NCBI RefSeq assembly: GCF_030814695.1
Contig: NZ_JAUSVL010000001.1
Location: 4,872,227-4,936,226 of the forward strand
Direction of reading: 5' to 3'
Origin: Oligosphaera ethanolica
GTDB lineage: Bacteria > Verrucomicrobiota > Lentisphaeria > Oligosphaerales > Oligosphaeraceae
Length of the DNA stretch: 64,000 bases
Of the stretch, positions 36,033 through 44,658 are shown piece after piece. Below the pieces are notes generated by a model. That model searched no databases. It was not told the DNA's origin and saw nothing but the letters and a program-made list of their open reading frames with translations. How positions within the stretch are numbered: the stretch's first letter is position 1; each line of letters begins with the position of its first letter. A program made the translations under genes and the position numbers.

Positions 36033-37652
36033 TCAGTATTGCACGGTGACGGTGTCGCCGGCGGCGAGTGTGTCAACGCAGGCGTAGTGGCTTTGGCCGA
36101 CCTGTTCGTCGTGCCAGGCAGCGGGCTGGCCGTTGCGGGACACGGCGGTGGCGGTGGCGCTGTCGGGCAGATAGAGGCGCAGCTTGGCGTGGTGATGGTC
36201 GGAGAGCAGCTGGACGCTCAGGGTTCGTGCCTGGTAATCGGCGGCGAAGTCGTATTCGACGGCCTTGCCGCTGCAGGCGTATTCGAGTCTGACGCAGGCG
36301 CGGGGTTCGCGGGCGGCAGCGAAGCGCGGCGACAGCGTGACGTTGGCGAAGAGCTTGCCGTTGTCGACGACGCCGGCGAGGCCGGCGCATTCGGCATGCA
36401 TGAGTTCGGCGCCGCACCAGCAGCGGGGACCGCCGCCGATGTCCTTGCCATCCCAGTCGTAGAGGAAGGCGACCTTGCCATCGCCGCTGATTTTGCGGGC
36501 CATGCGCTTGAGGATGTCCACGCCGTAGCTTTCCTCGCCGGTCTCGAAGGCGCCGAGGGCGAGCTGGCCGGCGACGAATGGGGCGATGGCGCCATTGACG
36601 TACTGGCCAGCTTTGCGGCCGTGGAATATCGGGTAGGGCGGTTCGAGATTGCGGAAGTCGTCGTACTCGCCGTGGTATTTGTCGCGCATGGCGCGATAGG
36701 CGGCGATGACGCGCTTTTTCTCAGCGAAGGTGAGGATATTGCGGTTGAGGGCGTAGGCATTGGAGAGACTCATCTGCCGAGCTTCGTCGACGCCGTAGTC
36801 GACGGGGTCGATGGCAAGGAAGTGGCGGAAGAAATCGCCATTCCAGAGGTGGGTCATGACGCGTTCGCGGAGGGCTGCGGCCAGCTCTTCGTGGCGCTTG
36901 GCGGCGGCGGTATTGCCGAGGTAGCGGTGGAGTTTGGCCATGATGAGCCTGGCGTTGAAGAGGCCGGTGTTGTCGCCGTGGAAGATGCCCATGGGGTCAT
37001 CGGGGTGGATGGCACGGTCGTGGCTGGAGCGCATGTTGTCCAGAAAGTCCCAGGTATCGAGGGTGCGCGGGCGTTTGGCGAGTTGGTAGTGGCTGTCCCA
37101 GCGGAGCGGGTCGCTGCAGATGTAGTCGAGGCCCTTTTCGAGTTTGGGCATGGCCTGGGCGAGCCACTGGTCGTCGCCGGTGGCCTGCCAGATCATGTGG
37201 ACGCCTTCGACCATCAGGTATTCAATGTCGGCTTCGAGCTCCAGGCGGCAAAGACCGAAGGCCATGCCCTCTTCGTAATAGCAGCATTCGGGCGACGATA
37301 TTCGCGTGGTCACGCCGTCTTTGACCCAGGGGCGACCGGAGTGCATGTCGCTCACGGGGGCGATGATTTCGTAGAAGAAGCCCTTGGCGTGCTGCTTTTC
37401 CAGCAGGAGATCGGGGAAGGTGCGGAGGTCTTTCTCGGTGTAGCGGAAGCCCTTCACGGTCAGGACGTAATCGCGGATCCAGTGGAGATTGACGCGGATG
37501 AGGCGCTCGCCGTAGATGAACACGCGGTTGTTGAATTTCATCGCGCCTTCGCAGAAGCCGAAAAGGTGCGACAGTTGTTCGGTGTGGTAGGCGGTGGCGC
37601 CGTTGGGGATGTTCCCGACGGCGATGTAACTGCCTGGCAGGCGATTAGTCAT
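36033..37652 (-). CDS. Putative (alpha/alpha)6-barrel glycoside hydrolase
   Basis: 539 aa, no signal peptide. Alternating helical segments and motifs such as NLHWIRDYVLTVKGFRY, YLMVEGVHMIWQATGDDQWLAQAMPKLEKGLDYI, TWDFLDNMRSS and FFRHFLAIDP resemble six-hairpin glycosidases of the amylo-1,6-glucosidase / GH63-GH65-like type. The final ~100 residues form a beta-sandwich. HWIRD and TWDF acids are candidate catalytic residues, but the GH family is not assignable by eye. Gene ends 36 bp upstream of the WYL-ankyrin start, possibly co-transcribed. Confidence 0.75.
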   Translation of the reverse strand: MTNRLPGSYIAVGNIPNGATAYHTEQLSHLFGFCEGAMKFNNRVFIYGERLIRVNLHWIRDYVLTVKGFRYTEKDLRTFPDLLLEKQHAKGFFYEIIAPVSDMHSGRPWVKDGVTTRISSPECCYYEEGMAFGLCRLELEADIEYLMVEGVHMIWQATGDDQWLAQAMPKLEKGLDYICSDPLRWDSHYQLAKRPRTLDTWDFLDNMRSSHDRAIHPDDPMGIFHGDNTGLFNARLIMAKLHRYLGNTAAAKRHEELAAALRERVMTHLWNGDFFRHFLAIDPVDYGVDEARQMSLSNAYALNRNILTFAEKKRVIAAYRAMRDKYHGEYDDFRNLEPPYPIFHGRKAGQYVNGAIAPFVAGQLALGAFETGEESYGVDILKRMARKISGDGKVAFLYDWDGKDIGGGPRCWCGAELMHAECAGLAGVVDNGKLFANVTLSPRFAAAREPRACVRLEYACSGKAVEYDFAADYQARTLSVQLLSDHHHAKLRLYLPDSATATAVSRNGQPAAWHDEQVGQSHYACVDTLAAGDTVTVQY

Positions 37653-37663
37653 GCTGGCTCCCG

Positions 37664-37742
37664 CTTGTATCCGCAGATTTCTTTTTTTATCCGCAGATGG
37701 CGCTTTTTTTATCCGCAGGTGGCGCAGATAAACGCAGATTAG
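37664..37742. repeat. Clustered CGCAGAT motifs
   Basis: Three short blocks of TATCCGCAGAT and one longer block TATCCGCAGGTGGCGCAGATAAACGCAGATT separated by T-runs. The same word structure (TTTTTTATCCGCAGATGACGCAGATT) occurs at about 2680-2700, 30888-30922 and 39346-39377, always just outside coding sequence. Confidence 0.75.
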
Positions 37743-37882
37743 TACAGAATGCTAATGGCGGCACGGTTCGCCGCTGCTGTTTTTGCTGCAGACTTAATAA
37801 GCTAACTGCATAAAAAAGAAATCAGCGACCTCTGCGGAGAAATTCTACTACTTTTGCCTGGGCGGGGCGGCGTTGGCGGGCT

Positions 37883-38728
37883 TTAGTGGGCGAGGGTCTG
37901 CCAGATGGTGGTGATGCCGAGGATGAGAGTGATGACGCCGATGGCCAGGCGCAGGCGGGTGGTTTTGATGACGCGTACCGTCCACGCCGAGAATGGCACG
38001 GAGAGCAGGGCGCCAATGCAGAGCCACGGTGCCAGTCGCCAGTCGATGTCCTGGGGATGAATCCAGTACATCAGGACGCCGACGACGCAGGTGAGGCCTT
38101 CGGCCAGGGAGGTGATGCCGATGGCGTTCTTGCCGTCGACGCCGGCCAGGAGCTGTCCGCCTGTGACCACCGGGCCGTAGCCGCCACCGCTGATGCCCTT
38201 GTTGAAGGACGCCAGCAGGCCTAGGCCGACGATCCGTTTCCAGGAGAAGGCGAAGCTGCGGTTGATGGTGGCGAGGATAACAACGCCGATCACGAAGACC
38301 AGCACGCCGATATACAGCTTGAGATAGAATTTGGGCAGGTTCAAGGCGAGCATGACGGACGACACGGTGCCGACGATGGAGCAGGAAGCGATGACCAGGG
38401 TAACTTTCAGGTGCAATGGCAAGCTCTGGCTCAAGCTGCTTACCAGTCCCGCTTCGCGCATGCGCCTGCCGATCAGGCGCAACGACATGGTCTTGGGTAA
38501 AAGCGTGACATTGCCCATGGCGTGGTGGGTGAAGCCGGCAAGCAAGCCCGTGAACAACTCCGACAGCAGGACCGCCGGGATGATCTGCAATGGCGAAAAA
38601 CCCATGCACAAGAGCACCGGCGTGAGGGTGGTGCCGTAGCCCATGCCGAGCGTCGAATCAACGTATTCGCCGACGAAGGCCAACGCCACAACCACTAACA
38701 ACATGGTGAGGGTCAATTCCATGTCCAT
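37883..38728 (-). CDS. TauE/SafE-family sulfite/organosulfonate exporter-like permease
   Basis: 281 aa from ATG 38728 (a second ATG is two codons later; a TTG upstream is less likely). Eight or so hydrophobic helices. Half-repeat hallmarks of the family include VGEYVDSTLGMGYGTTLTPVLL near the start and SFNKGISGGGYGPVVTGGQLLAG in the second half. Members move sulfite, sulfoacetate or related anions across the inner membrane. No sulfur-metabolism gene is adjacent, so substrate is open. Confidence 0.9.
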   Translation of the reverse strand: MDMELTLTMLLVVVALAFVGEYVDSTLGMGYGTTLTPVLLCMGFSPLQIIPAVLLSELFTGLLAGFTHHAMGNVTLLPKTMSLRLIGRRMREAGLVSSLSQSLPLHLKVTLVIASCSIVGTVSSVMLALNLPKFYLKLYIGVLVFVIGVVILATINRSFAFSWKRIVGLGLLASFNKGISGGGYGPVVTGGQLLAGVDGKNAIGITSLAEGLTCVVGVLMYWIHPQDIDWRLAPWLCIGALLSVPFSAWTVRVIKTTRLRLAIGVITLILGITTIWQTLAH

Positions 38729-38996
38729 GGAGAAAAACCTGTCCTTGGGGGTGACGAGCAACCAGGGGAAATTGGAGGAAAGGAGGGGGGGAGTGGGAGG
38801 CGAGAGATTGGGGAATGAATGCGGCTGGTCGCCGAGAAATGGCCGAAAAGGACTCGGGCGGCCTGGCCGAAGGAGGGGGCGGCGACACGCCGCGGTACGA
38901 CTTCAGGCAGGCCCCACCAAACGACGGGGCGCTAATGTCACCCGGTTTTTGCTCTTGTCAAACGTAATGGATGTATTCCGTCCAAACCGGGTAATC

Positions 38997-39320
38997 GGTC
39001 AGTGTACACCCCGGCGCTTCGCTGGGACAATTTGCAGGAAACCCACGGCCCGCCGCCGCCCAGCCATTCGACGTTGATTTCCGCCGACCTTTGCGGCAGC
39101 GGAGTCATAGCGGGCCCAGAGTAGCAGCGGCTTCCAGCCGCTGTGCGCACGGCTCGTGCGGCGGGGGAGACGGGCCGGGTACGGTCGGCGTGGATGACGA
39201 GGACGGTTTAATGAGCCGTCTTGTCGGAGTGGGCGAGACGCCCACTCCACAGCCGCGAGACGTAATCGGTCAGGAACCACCCCGGTGGGGAAAACACCGG
39301 GGTGGTTCCTGACCGACTAC
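38997..39320. repeat. Repeat family C, copy 2 (inverted relative to copy 1)
   Basis: The complement matches the middle and second sub-repeat of 31144-31545, including GACAATTTGCAGGAAACCCA and the hairpins CAGCGGCTTCCAGCCGCTG and GGAGTGGGCGAGACGCCCACTCC. It ends in a long perfect palindrome (39268-39314). The two copies bracket five genes from the QueG-like to the TauE gene. Confidence 0.85.
39268..39314. other. 47-bp perfect hairpin
   Basis: GGTCAGGAACCACCCCGGTG and its exact complement (20-bp arms) around a GGGGAAAA-type 7-base loop. No trailing T-run. It is the terminal part of repeat C copy 2; copy 1 has only a decayed equivalent (GTTTTCCCCACCGGGG). Confidence 0.9.
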
Positions 39321-39421
39321 ATACCGGGGGCAGGCCCCATTCTTTTTTATCCGCAGATGACGCAGATTAGCGCGGATAAAGAATTTGCGTCAACGGCGGA
39401 TGAAAAAGGGACCATTTCTGC

Positions 39422-40498
39422 CTACGGGTCGATTTTTTTGCGGGAATATTTGGCGCGGATGGCGTCGGGATTAGCGGCGTGGCTGAGGAGGGTGTCGTAG
39501 CTGATGATGCCGCGTTCGTGGAGGTCTTGGAGAGTACTGTCCATGGTGCACATACCGCGGCGGCTGCCCATTTCGAGCTGGGTGACGAGCTTATGGGGGG
39601 CATTTTCGCGGATGATATTGCGTTCGGGGGCATCGACGAGGAGCAATTCGTAGGCGAGGACGCGGCCGCGATTGCCCACCGTGGGCAGCAGCTGCTGCGA
39701 GATGACACCGAGCAGGGTGTTGGCCAACTGGAGGACGACCTGCGTCTGCTGGGACGGCGGGAAGACGCCAACGATGCGTTCGAGGGTGTTGATGGCGCTG
39801 GAGGTGTGCAGCGTCGCTAGGACGAGATGGCCGGTTTCGGCAGCGGTCAGCGTGGTTTCGATGGTGTCGTGATTACGCATTTCGCCGACGCAGATGACAT
39901 TGGGGTCCTGGCGCAGGATGTGATGTAGACCGGACTCGAAACTGAGGACGTCGGTGAACAATTCCTGTTGAATGATGATGGACTGTTTGTGGCTGTGGAC
40001 GTACTCGATGGGGTCTTCGATGGTGATGATCTTCCCGCAACGCCGGCTGTTGATCTGATCAATCATGTAGTTAAGGGTGGTGGTCTTGCCTGAGCCGGTG
40101 GCGCCGGTGACGAGGATGAGGCCACTGGGGCGTTCCAGTAGCTTGTCAATGGCTTCGGGCAGCCCCAGGTCCTTTCTAGTGCGCATGGTGGTCGAGCAAG
40201 CGCGGATGGCCAGTTCGGGCGAGCCATTGCGGTGATAGACCGACACCCGGAAACGGCCGAGCTCGCCGTCGGTGAGGGAAAAACAGAGAGCGAGTTCGTT
40301 CTTGAGGACCTTGCGTTGTTCGTCGTTGATGGCTTTGTCGACGAGCTGTTGCAAGTCGTCGCCGGAAAGTGGTTCGGCCTCGCCGAGGATGATATCGCCA
40401 TTGACGCGCCAGGCCGGGGGGAGACCGGCGATGAGATGGATGTCCGACGCGTCGTAATGCCGGGCCGTCAGCAGAATCTCTTTCAGAGTCATGTTCAT
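39422..40498 (-). CDS. pilT: Type IV pilus retraction ATPase family protein
   Basis: 358 aa, normal PilT length. N-terminal LLTARHYDASDIHLIAGLPPAWRVNGD is the PilT N2 domain. Walker A is GATGSGKTTT, the Asp box ITIEDPIEYVHSH, Walker B ICVGEMRNHDTIETTLTAAETGH, and the His box VLATLHTSSA. The AIRAKY-type C-terminal retraction motif appears as DAIRAKYSRKK. Powers pilus retraction at the inner membrane. Last gene of the minus-strand run starting at 46309, 43 bp after the TPR gene, which is unusual company for pilT. The prepilin-like gene is at 47482. Confidence 0.93.
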   Translation of the reverse strand: MNMTLKEILLTARHYDASDIHLIAGLPPAWRVNGDIILGEAEPLSGDDLQQLVDKAINDEQRKVLKNELALCFSLTDGELGRFRVSVYHRNGSPELAIRACSTTMRTRKDLGLPEAIDKLLERPSGLILVTGATGSGKTTTLNYMIDQINSRRCGKIITIEDPIEYVHSHKQSIIIQQELFTDVLSFESGLHHILRQDPNVICVGEMRNHDTIETTLTAAETGHLVLATLHTSSAINTLERIVGVFPPSQQTQVVLQLANTLLGVISQQLLPTVGNRGRVLAYELLLVDAPERNIIRENAPHKLVTQLEMGSRRGMCTMDSTLQDLHERGIISYDTLLSHAANPDAIRAKYSRKKIDP

Positions 40499-40541
40499 GG
40501 TCGCTTAACCCGTGGCTGCGACGCGAGGGGGCGCGTCAAGA

Positions 40542-41336
40542 CTATTTTTTGGCGCCGAAGAGGCGGGCAAAGAAGCCCCGGCGCGCGCGGGACTGGGCGA
40601 GGTATTGCGCGACGCTGGTCATGTCCGGAGCGAGGACGCTGGCCTCTTCGAGGGCCTGGTGCGCCTCGGCGTTTCGACCCAGGGCCAGGCAGAGCCGCCC
40701 CAGGGCCAGGTGCAATTCGGCCTGTTGGCCTTGGGTGGCCAGCATTGACTGGACAAATTTCATGCCGAGCATGACGGCGGCGTCCTTGCCGTTGAAGAGG
40801 CAGCTCTCGGCGATGAGCACGCGTGGTCGCCAATCCTGCGGCTGGCAGCTGCAGGCTTGTTCAAAGCAGTATTCGGCATTGCGGCGTGCGTAGAGGAAGA
40901 TTTCACCGCGGGCAATAAAGGGCAGGGCGCTGGTGCCGGCGCTCTCCAGTGACGAGTCCGAGAAGCCGCAGGCGCGCTCGAAATCTGCGCAGCGGGCGGC
41001 CAAAATGGCCCGGACGGCGAGGAGGTCGGCGCCTTCGCCGACGATGTCGATGGCCTTGCCGTACCACAATTCGGCCTCGCGGTATTCCTGGAGATTAACG
41101 AGGCAGAAGATTTGTCCGAGCCAAGCCTGGGCGGAGCCGGCGTCGATGCTGGCGGCCTGCGAGTAGCTTTTGAGCGCTGGCTCCCATTCGAGGCGGTAGA
41201 AATGCGTGTTGGCGGCGTCGAGGAAGAACTGTGCGTCCTTGATCTGTTCGCCACGGCTGGCCGGTGCGGCAGGCTTGGCGGCGGTCGGCGCGTCGTTGAT
41301 TTCCAATGCATTGAAGCGGTGTGTCATAGAAGCCAT
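40542..41336 (-). CDS. TPR-repeat protein
   Basis: 264 aa (ATG 41336; a second ATG at 41327). After a low-complexity Ala/Pro leader, TPR-like helix pairs follow: AQFFLDAANTHFYRLEWEPALKSYSQAASIDAGSAQAWLGQIFCLVNLQEYREAELWYGKAI and ELHLALGRLCLALGRNAEAHQALEEASVLAPD. The C-terminus RRGFFARLFGAKK is basic. Likely a cytoplasmic protein-interaction scaffold for the products of the adjacent cluster; no enzyme motif. Confidence 0.87.
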   Translation of the reverse strand: MASMTHRFNALEINDAPTAAKPAAPASRGEQIKDAQFFLDAANTHFYRLEWEPALKSYSQAASIDAGSAQAWLGQIFCLVNLQEYREAELWYGKAIDIVGEGADLLAVRAILAARCADFERACGFSDSSLESAGTSALPFIARGEIFLYARRNAEYCFEQACSCQPQDWRPRVLIAESCLFNGKDAAVMLGMKFVQSMLATQGQQAELHLALGRLCLALGRNAEAHQALEEASVLAPDMTSVAQYLAQSRARRGFFARLFGAKK

Positions 41337-41369
41337 TCGGAAGCGGTGACGGTTTGACTGTGTGGGTTG

Positions 41370-42398
41370 CTACGGCATGGCCTGGCGGTGCCAGAGTGGC
41401 CAGCGGACAATGACCTTGCCGCGCACGCGCTCGGGTGGTAGGTTCGGCCTGGTCGCGGCTAGCTGATCTGGGTATGGGTCACCCCAATCGGCATTGATCT
41501 GCAGCCACGACGCATACACCAATACCTCATTGTCCTGCATGGTGAAAGGTTGCCAGTTCATGCCCCTCCATTCATGATTCAGTGGCTGCTGTTCGGCAGT
41601 GTGGCCGTCAATGTATACGTGCGCGTCTTTGATTGCAACGTGGTGGCTGCCGGTGGCGATGACGCGGTCGTAATAGCTGCCGAAGCGGGCGTCATAGTAG
41701 GCGCCGAAGCGGGCGGCGACGAGGTCGCCGGGCTGATAGTGATCCTGTGGTACGACGCGAACGAGCATACCGGCACGCAGGTCGCCATGCTGATAATAAG
41801 CGGGAATGATCTCCCAGCCAGCGGCGGCGATGGCACTGTGCACCAGCATGCGGTCTGCCAAGCCAGCGGCAAAGAACAGGAAAAAACTGAGCAGGCAGAT
41901 GCGGAGGGTTTCGCCAAGGGGCGCGCCGGGGCGTTGCAGAGCATCGATCATCGACCAGGACTGGACGGTGGCTAACAGCCACAGACAGAGCCGCCAGTGC
42001 GGCGTGCCCAGGGTGATGACGAGCGCGACAAAAGCCAGCACGGCTGCGTACAAAAACGCGCGGCCGCGGGCGCGACGCCCCAGGCGGAATTGCCGCCAGG
42101 AGGGCAGGAAGAAGCCACAGAGAATGGCGACTGCCGCGCGAAAAGCCAGCGTCTCGCGGAAAGAGCTGGCGTCATTGTCGCCGGGTGTGTCTGGCCGTGG
42201 GTAGCTGGGCCAGACGAAGCCCTGGCGGCGTTTCCAGGCCATGAGCAACTTTTGCCAGCGCCGGCGCGACGTGGCACGCGGGGGCGTCCGGTCGGCGGGC
42301 GCTGCTGCCGCAGCAGACTGGCTGTTTAGCAGTGCATTACAGCGCAGACAGCGCTTGGCCTGATCGAGGTTTGGCAGACCGTATTGTGGGCAGATCAT
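41370..42398 (-). CDS. Zinc-ribbon membrane protein with S26 signal-peptidase-like domain
   Basis: 342 aa from ATG 42398, overlapping the DUF2997 stop by 4 bp. The N-terminus has a zinc-ribbon (CPQYGLPN...CLRCNAL; the first pair is degenerate). Four or so hydrophobic helices occupy ~90-200. The C-terminal ~140 residues recall the type I signal peptidase barrel: RVIATGSHHVAIKDAHVYIDG, and QDNEVLVYAS where GDN is expected, then RGKVIVRWPLW. The catalytic S-M motif and the Lys are not seen, so it is probably not an active peptidase. Position in the cluster suggests a membrane component. Confidence 0.72.
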   Translation of the reverse strand: MICPQYGLPNLDQAKRCLRCNALLNSQSAAAAAPADRTPPRATSRRRWQKLLMAWKRRQGFVWPSYPRPDTPGDNDASSFRETLAFRAAVAILCGFFLPSWRQFRLGRRARGRAFLYAAVLAFVALVITLGTPHWRLCLWLLATVQSWSMIDALQRPGAPLGETLRICLLSFFLFFAAGLADRMLVHSAIAAAGWEIIPAYYQHGDLRAGMLVRVVPQDHYQPGDLVAARFGAYYDARFGSYYDRVIATGSHHVAIKDAHVYIDGHTAEQQPLNHEWRGMNWQPFTMQDNEVLVYASWLQINADWGDPYPDQLAATRPNLPPERVRGKVIVRWPLWHRQAMP

Positions 42399-42601
42399 GT
42401 GCGGCTCTGATCCTCGATATCGACGTCGCGGTGTTCTTCGCACTCATAGAATTCGGCGGTGGGAGCGAAAGACAGCTCTTGGCCGATGATTTGGGCGAGT
42501 TCCTTGGCCAGTTCCTGGCAGGCTGGGCCCTTGATGCCGCTGACCGTGGCGCGGACAGTGCCGTCCGGCGCGATTTGGATGTCGATTTCGCGTGCTGGCA
42601 T
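42395..42601 (-). CDS. DUF2997 small protein
   Basis: 68 aa. IDIQIAPDGTVRATVSGIKGPACQELAKEL matches the DUF2997 pattern of two strands followed by a helix beginning KGxxC. Known from gene neighbourhoods with Ycf35/DUF1257 and Ycf46-like ATPases, the arrangement seen here. Three bases separate it from the DUF1257-like gene. Function unknown; a small partner or carrier protein is a guess based on size and context. Confidence 0.8.
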   Translation of the reverse strand: MPAREIDIQIAPDGTVRATVSGIKGPACQELAKELAQIIGQELSFAPTAEFYECEEHRDVDIEDQSRT

Positions 42602-42604
42602 CGT

Positions 42605-43078
42605 TCAGTCCTCCCATCCGCGCAGTTTGATGTGGATATTGTCGTCGGCATCGACGGATTGATCGACGACGCTGAGGTGCCGTGCCTGCATTTCCTGGAC
42701 GATGCGCTGGTAGGCGTATTGCTGGACGACGCGGCCGGCGATGTCGCGGCCGAACTGCTCGAGTTCGGCCTTGCTGTAGCCGCTGCCTTCCACGCAGATT
42801 TTCAGTTTGCCGCGGGCGTCGCGTGAGAAAATGACTTTGAGGCTGTCGTTGGCGAAGACGAGTTCTTCGTCGCGGCGGATGGTCGTGCCGACCTCTTCGC
42901 TGTTGGCCAGGTCGAGTTCCACGCGCGTGTTGGTTTCGGTTGCCACGTCGGTGGTGTTGTTCGTTTGGGCATTGACAGCGGTGAGACCGACTGCGCCCAT
43001 GACGGCTGCGGCCGCGCTGCAAAGGACTGGCCAGGCGGCGGTGGCGACAATGGGGGCGATGACGACGACTCCGCTCAT
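42605..43078 (-). CDS. DUF1257 / Ycf35-like protein with hydrophobic N-terminus
   Basis: 157 aa. The C-terminal part FGRDIAGRVVQQYAYQRIVQEMQARHLSVVDQSVDADDNIHIKLRGWE matches the end of Ycf35/DUF1257 proteins. The N-terminus differs: VVVIAPIVATAAWPVLCSAAAAVMGAVGLTAV is hydrophobic enough for a membrane helix, which ordinary Ycf35 lacks. It sits between the Ycf46-like ATPase (15 bp away) and DUF2997. Function of Ycf35 is not established; the operon implies it works with the ATPase. Confidence 0.77.
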   Translation of the reverse strand: MSGVVVIAPIVATAAWPVLCSAAAAVMGAVGLTAVNAQTNNTTDVATETNTRVELDLANSEEVGTTIRRDEELVFANDSLKVIFSRDARGKLKICVEGSGYSKAELEQFGRDIAGRVVQQYAYQRIVQEMQARHLSVVDQSVDADDNIHIKLRGWED

Positions 43079-43093
43079 GCTGTGCTCCTTTCC

Positions 43094-44656
43094 TTACATC
43101 TCGAGTTTGGAGGCGGGACCAACCGAACCGGCTTCGGGTGTCGATGCTGGCCGGGCGCGGCCGCTGCACCATTCGCGCAGGCGGCTGATTTCCTCGCCGA
43201 GAGTGCGTGACAGCGGCACGGTGTTCTTGATGGCGGCGACCAGCTCATCCTGGGCGAGGTCGTGGCCGGCGTAGTAGCTGTCGTAGAGCGCCGAGATGAC
43301 CGCCTCTTCGATTTCAGCGCCGCTGAAGCCGTCGCTGGCTACCGCGAGCTGCTTGAGGTCGAAAAGCTCAGGTTCGCGGCTGCGGCCGGCGATTTTCAGG
43401 CGGAAGATGTCTTCGCGCTCGACGCAGTTCGGGAGGTCCACGAAGAAAATCTCATCGAAGCGGCCTTTGCGCAGGAGTTCGGGCGGCAGGCGTTCGATGT
43501 TGTTGGCGGTGGCGATGACGAAGACCGGTGCGCGTTTTTCGGCCAGCCAAGTCAGCAGAGTGCCGAAGATGCGGGCGGAGGTGCCGCCGTCGGTATTCGC
43601 GGAGGAGCCGCCGCTGCCGAAGGCCTTTTCGATTTCGTCAATCCAAAGAATGCATGGCGAAACCGACTCGGCGGTGAGCAGCGACCGGCGCAGATTGGCT
43701 TCAGTGGAGCCCAGGGCGCTTTCGAAGAGGCGTCCGGCGTCAAAGCGCAGTAGGGGCATTTTCCAGGCGGCGGCGACGGCTTTGGCGCAGAGGCTTTTGC
43801 CGCAGCCCTGAATGCCGAGGAAGAGCGCGCCTTTGGGGGGCGGGAGGCCGAATTCGCGGGCGTTGTCCGAGAACGCGAAGGAACGTTTCCAGAGCCAGTC
43901 TTTGAGGAGATCGAGGCCGCCGATTTGCGCGAAATCGTCCTGTGCTTCGTAGTATTCGAGGATGCCGGATTTGCGGATGATCTGGCGTTTTTCATCAAGG
44001 ACGACGGGTATGCTTTCGGCGGAGAGGCCACTGTGGAGGACGAGTGCGCGGGCGAAGACATTTTCGGCTTCGTTGAGGGTCAGTCCCAGCGCGGCTTGGA
44101 GGAGCAGCTCGCGGGATTCGTCGTCGAGATTGATCTTGATCTGAGGATTGTCCTTGACCTGTTCGATGATTTGGTTGAGCATATCGCCGATGACGGCGGT
44201 GTCGGGCAGTGGGTAGTCGATGACGGTGACGTCCTTGCTGAGGTCCTCGCAGATGCACATGGTGGGCGTGATGATCACCAGGGTCTTGTAGCTGTTTTTG
44301 AGGGCGGCGGCGACTTCGCGCAAGCGGCGGATGACCGAGAAGTTACGGTTGCCCATGAAAGGATGGAAGTCGTAGAAGACAAAGATCGCCGGCTCGATAT
44401 TGCTGATGACGCGGTCGAGGGCCTGCAGCGGATCGCGCGTGGCCGAGTCGACCTTCTTGACCGACTGGTCAGTGAGGCCGCTGGGGACAATGCCGGTGTT
44501 GAAACTCCACGTGTAGATTTTCTTGTTGCGACGTTCGGCGATGGTGTGGAGATGGCGCAGGACGCGCTCTTCCTCGAAGGAGATGATGTTGATGACCGGA
44601 TAGCGCGAGCGAATCAGCATTTCGAGGTCGTCGGCACTGCCGTTGCTGTTATTCAT
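43094..44656 (-). CDS. Ycf46-like AAA+ ATPase
   Basis: 520 aa from ATG 44656. The N-terminal ~250 residues ([27 protein letters not shown]) are the Ycf46-specific domain. The AAA module follows: Walker [13 protein letters not shown], Walker [13 protein letters not shown], sensor 1 VIATANN, arginine finger RKGRFDE. The tail after residue 490 is Ala/Pro-rich. Cyanobacterial Ycf46 is implicated in inorganic-carbon or stress responses, but no biochemical role is settled. It is the energy-using core of this cluster and lies 2 bp downstream of the rhomboid-like gene. Confidence 0.88.
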   Translation of the reverse strand: MNNSNGSADDLEMLIRSRYPVINIISFEEERVLRHLHTIAERRNKKIYTWSFNTGIVPSGLTDQSVKKVDSATRDPLQALDRVISNIEPAIFVFYDFHPFMGNRNFSVIRRLREVAAALKNSYKTLVIITPTMCICEDLSKDVTVIDYPLPDTAVIGDMLNQIIEQVKDNPQIKINLDDESRELLLQAALGLTLNEAENVFARALVLHSGLSAESIPVVLDEKRQIIRKSGILEYYEAQDDFAQIGGLDLLKDWLWKRSFAFSDNAREFGLPPPKGALFLGIQGCGKSLCAKAVAAAWKMPLLRFDAGRLFESALGSTEANLRRSLLTAESVSPCILWIDEIEKAFGSGGSSANTDGGTSARIFGTLLTWLAEKRAPVFVIATANNIERLPPELLRKGRFDEIFFVDLPNCVEREDIFRLKIAGRSREPELFDLKQLAVASDGFSGAEIEEAVISALYDSYYAGHDLAQDELVAAIKNTVPLSRTLGEEISRLREWCSGRARPASTPEAGSVGPASKLEM

Positions 44657-44658
44657 GG

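Noticed and set aside
35964-37742. 592-codon open frame on the plus strand
   Set aside because: Antisense to the (alpha/alpha)6 hydrolase; Val/Gly/Glu-rich composition typical of antisense GC-rich frames.
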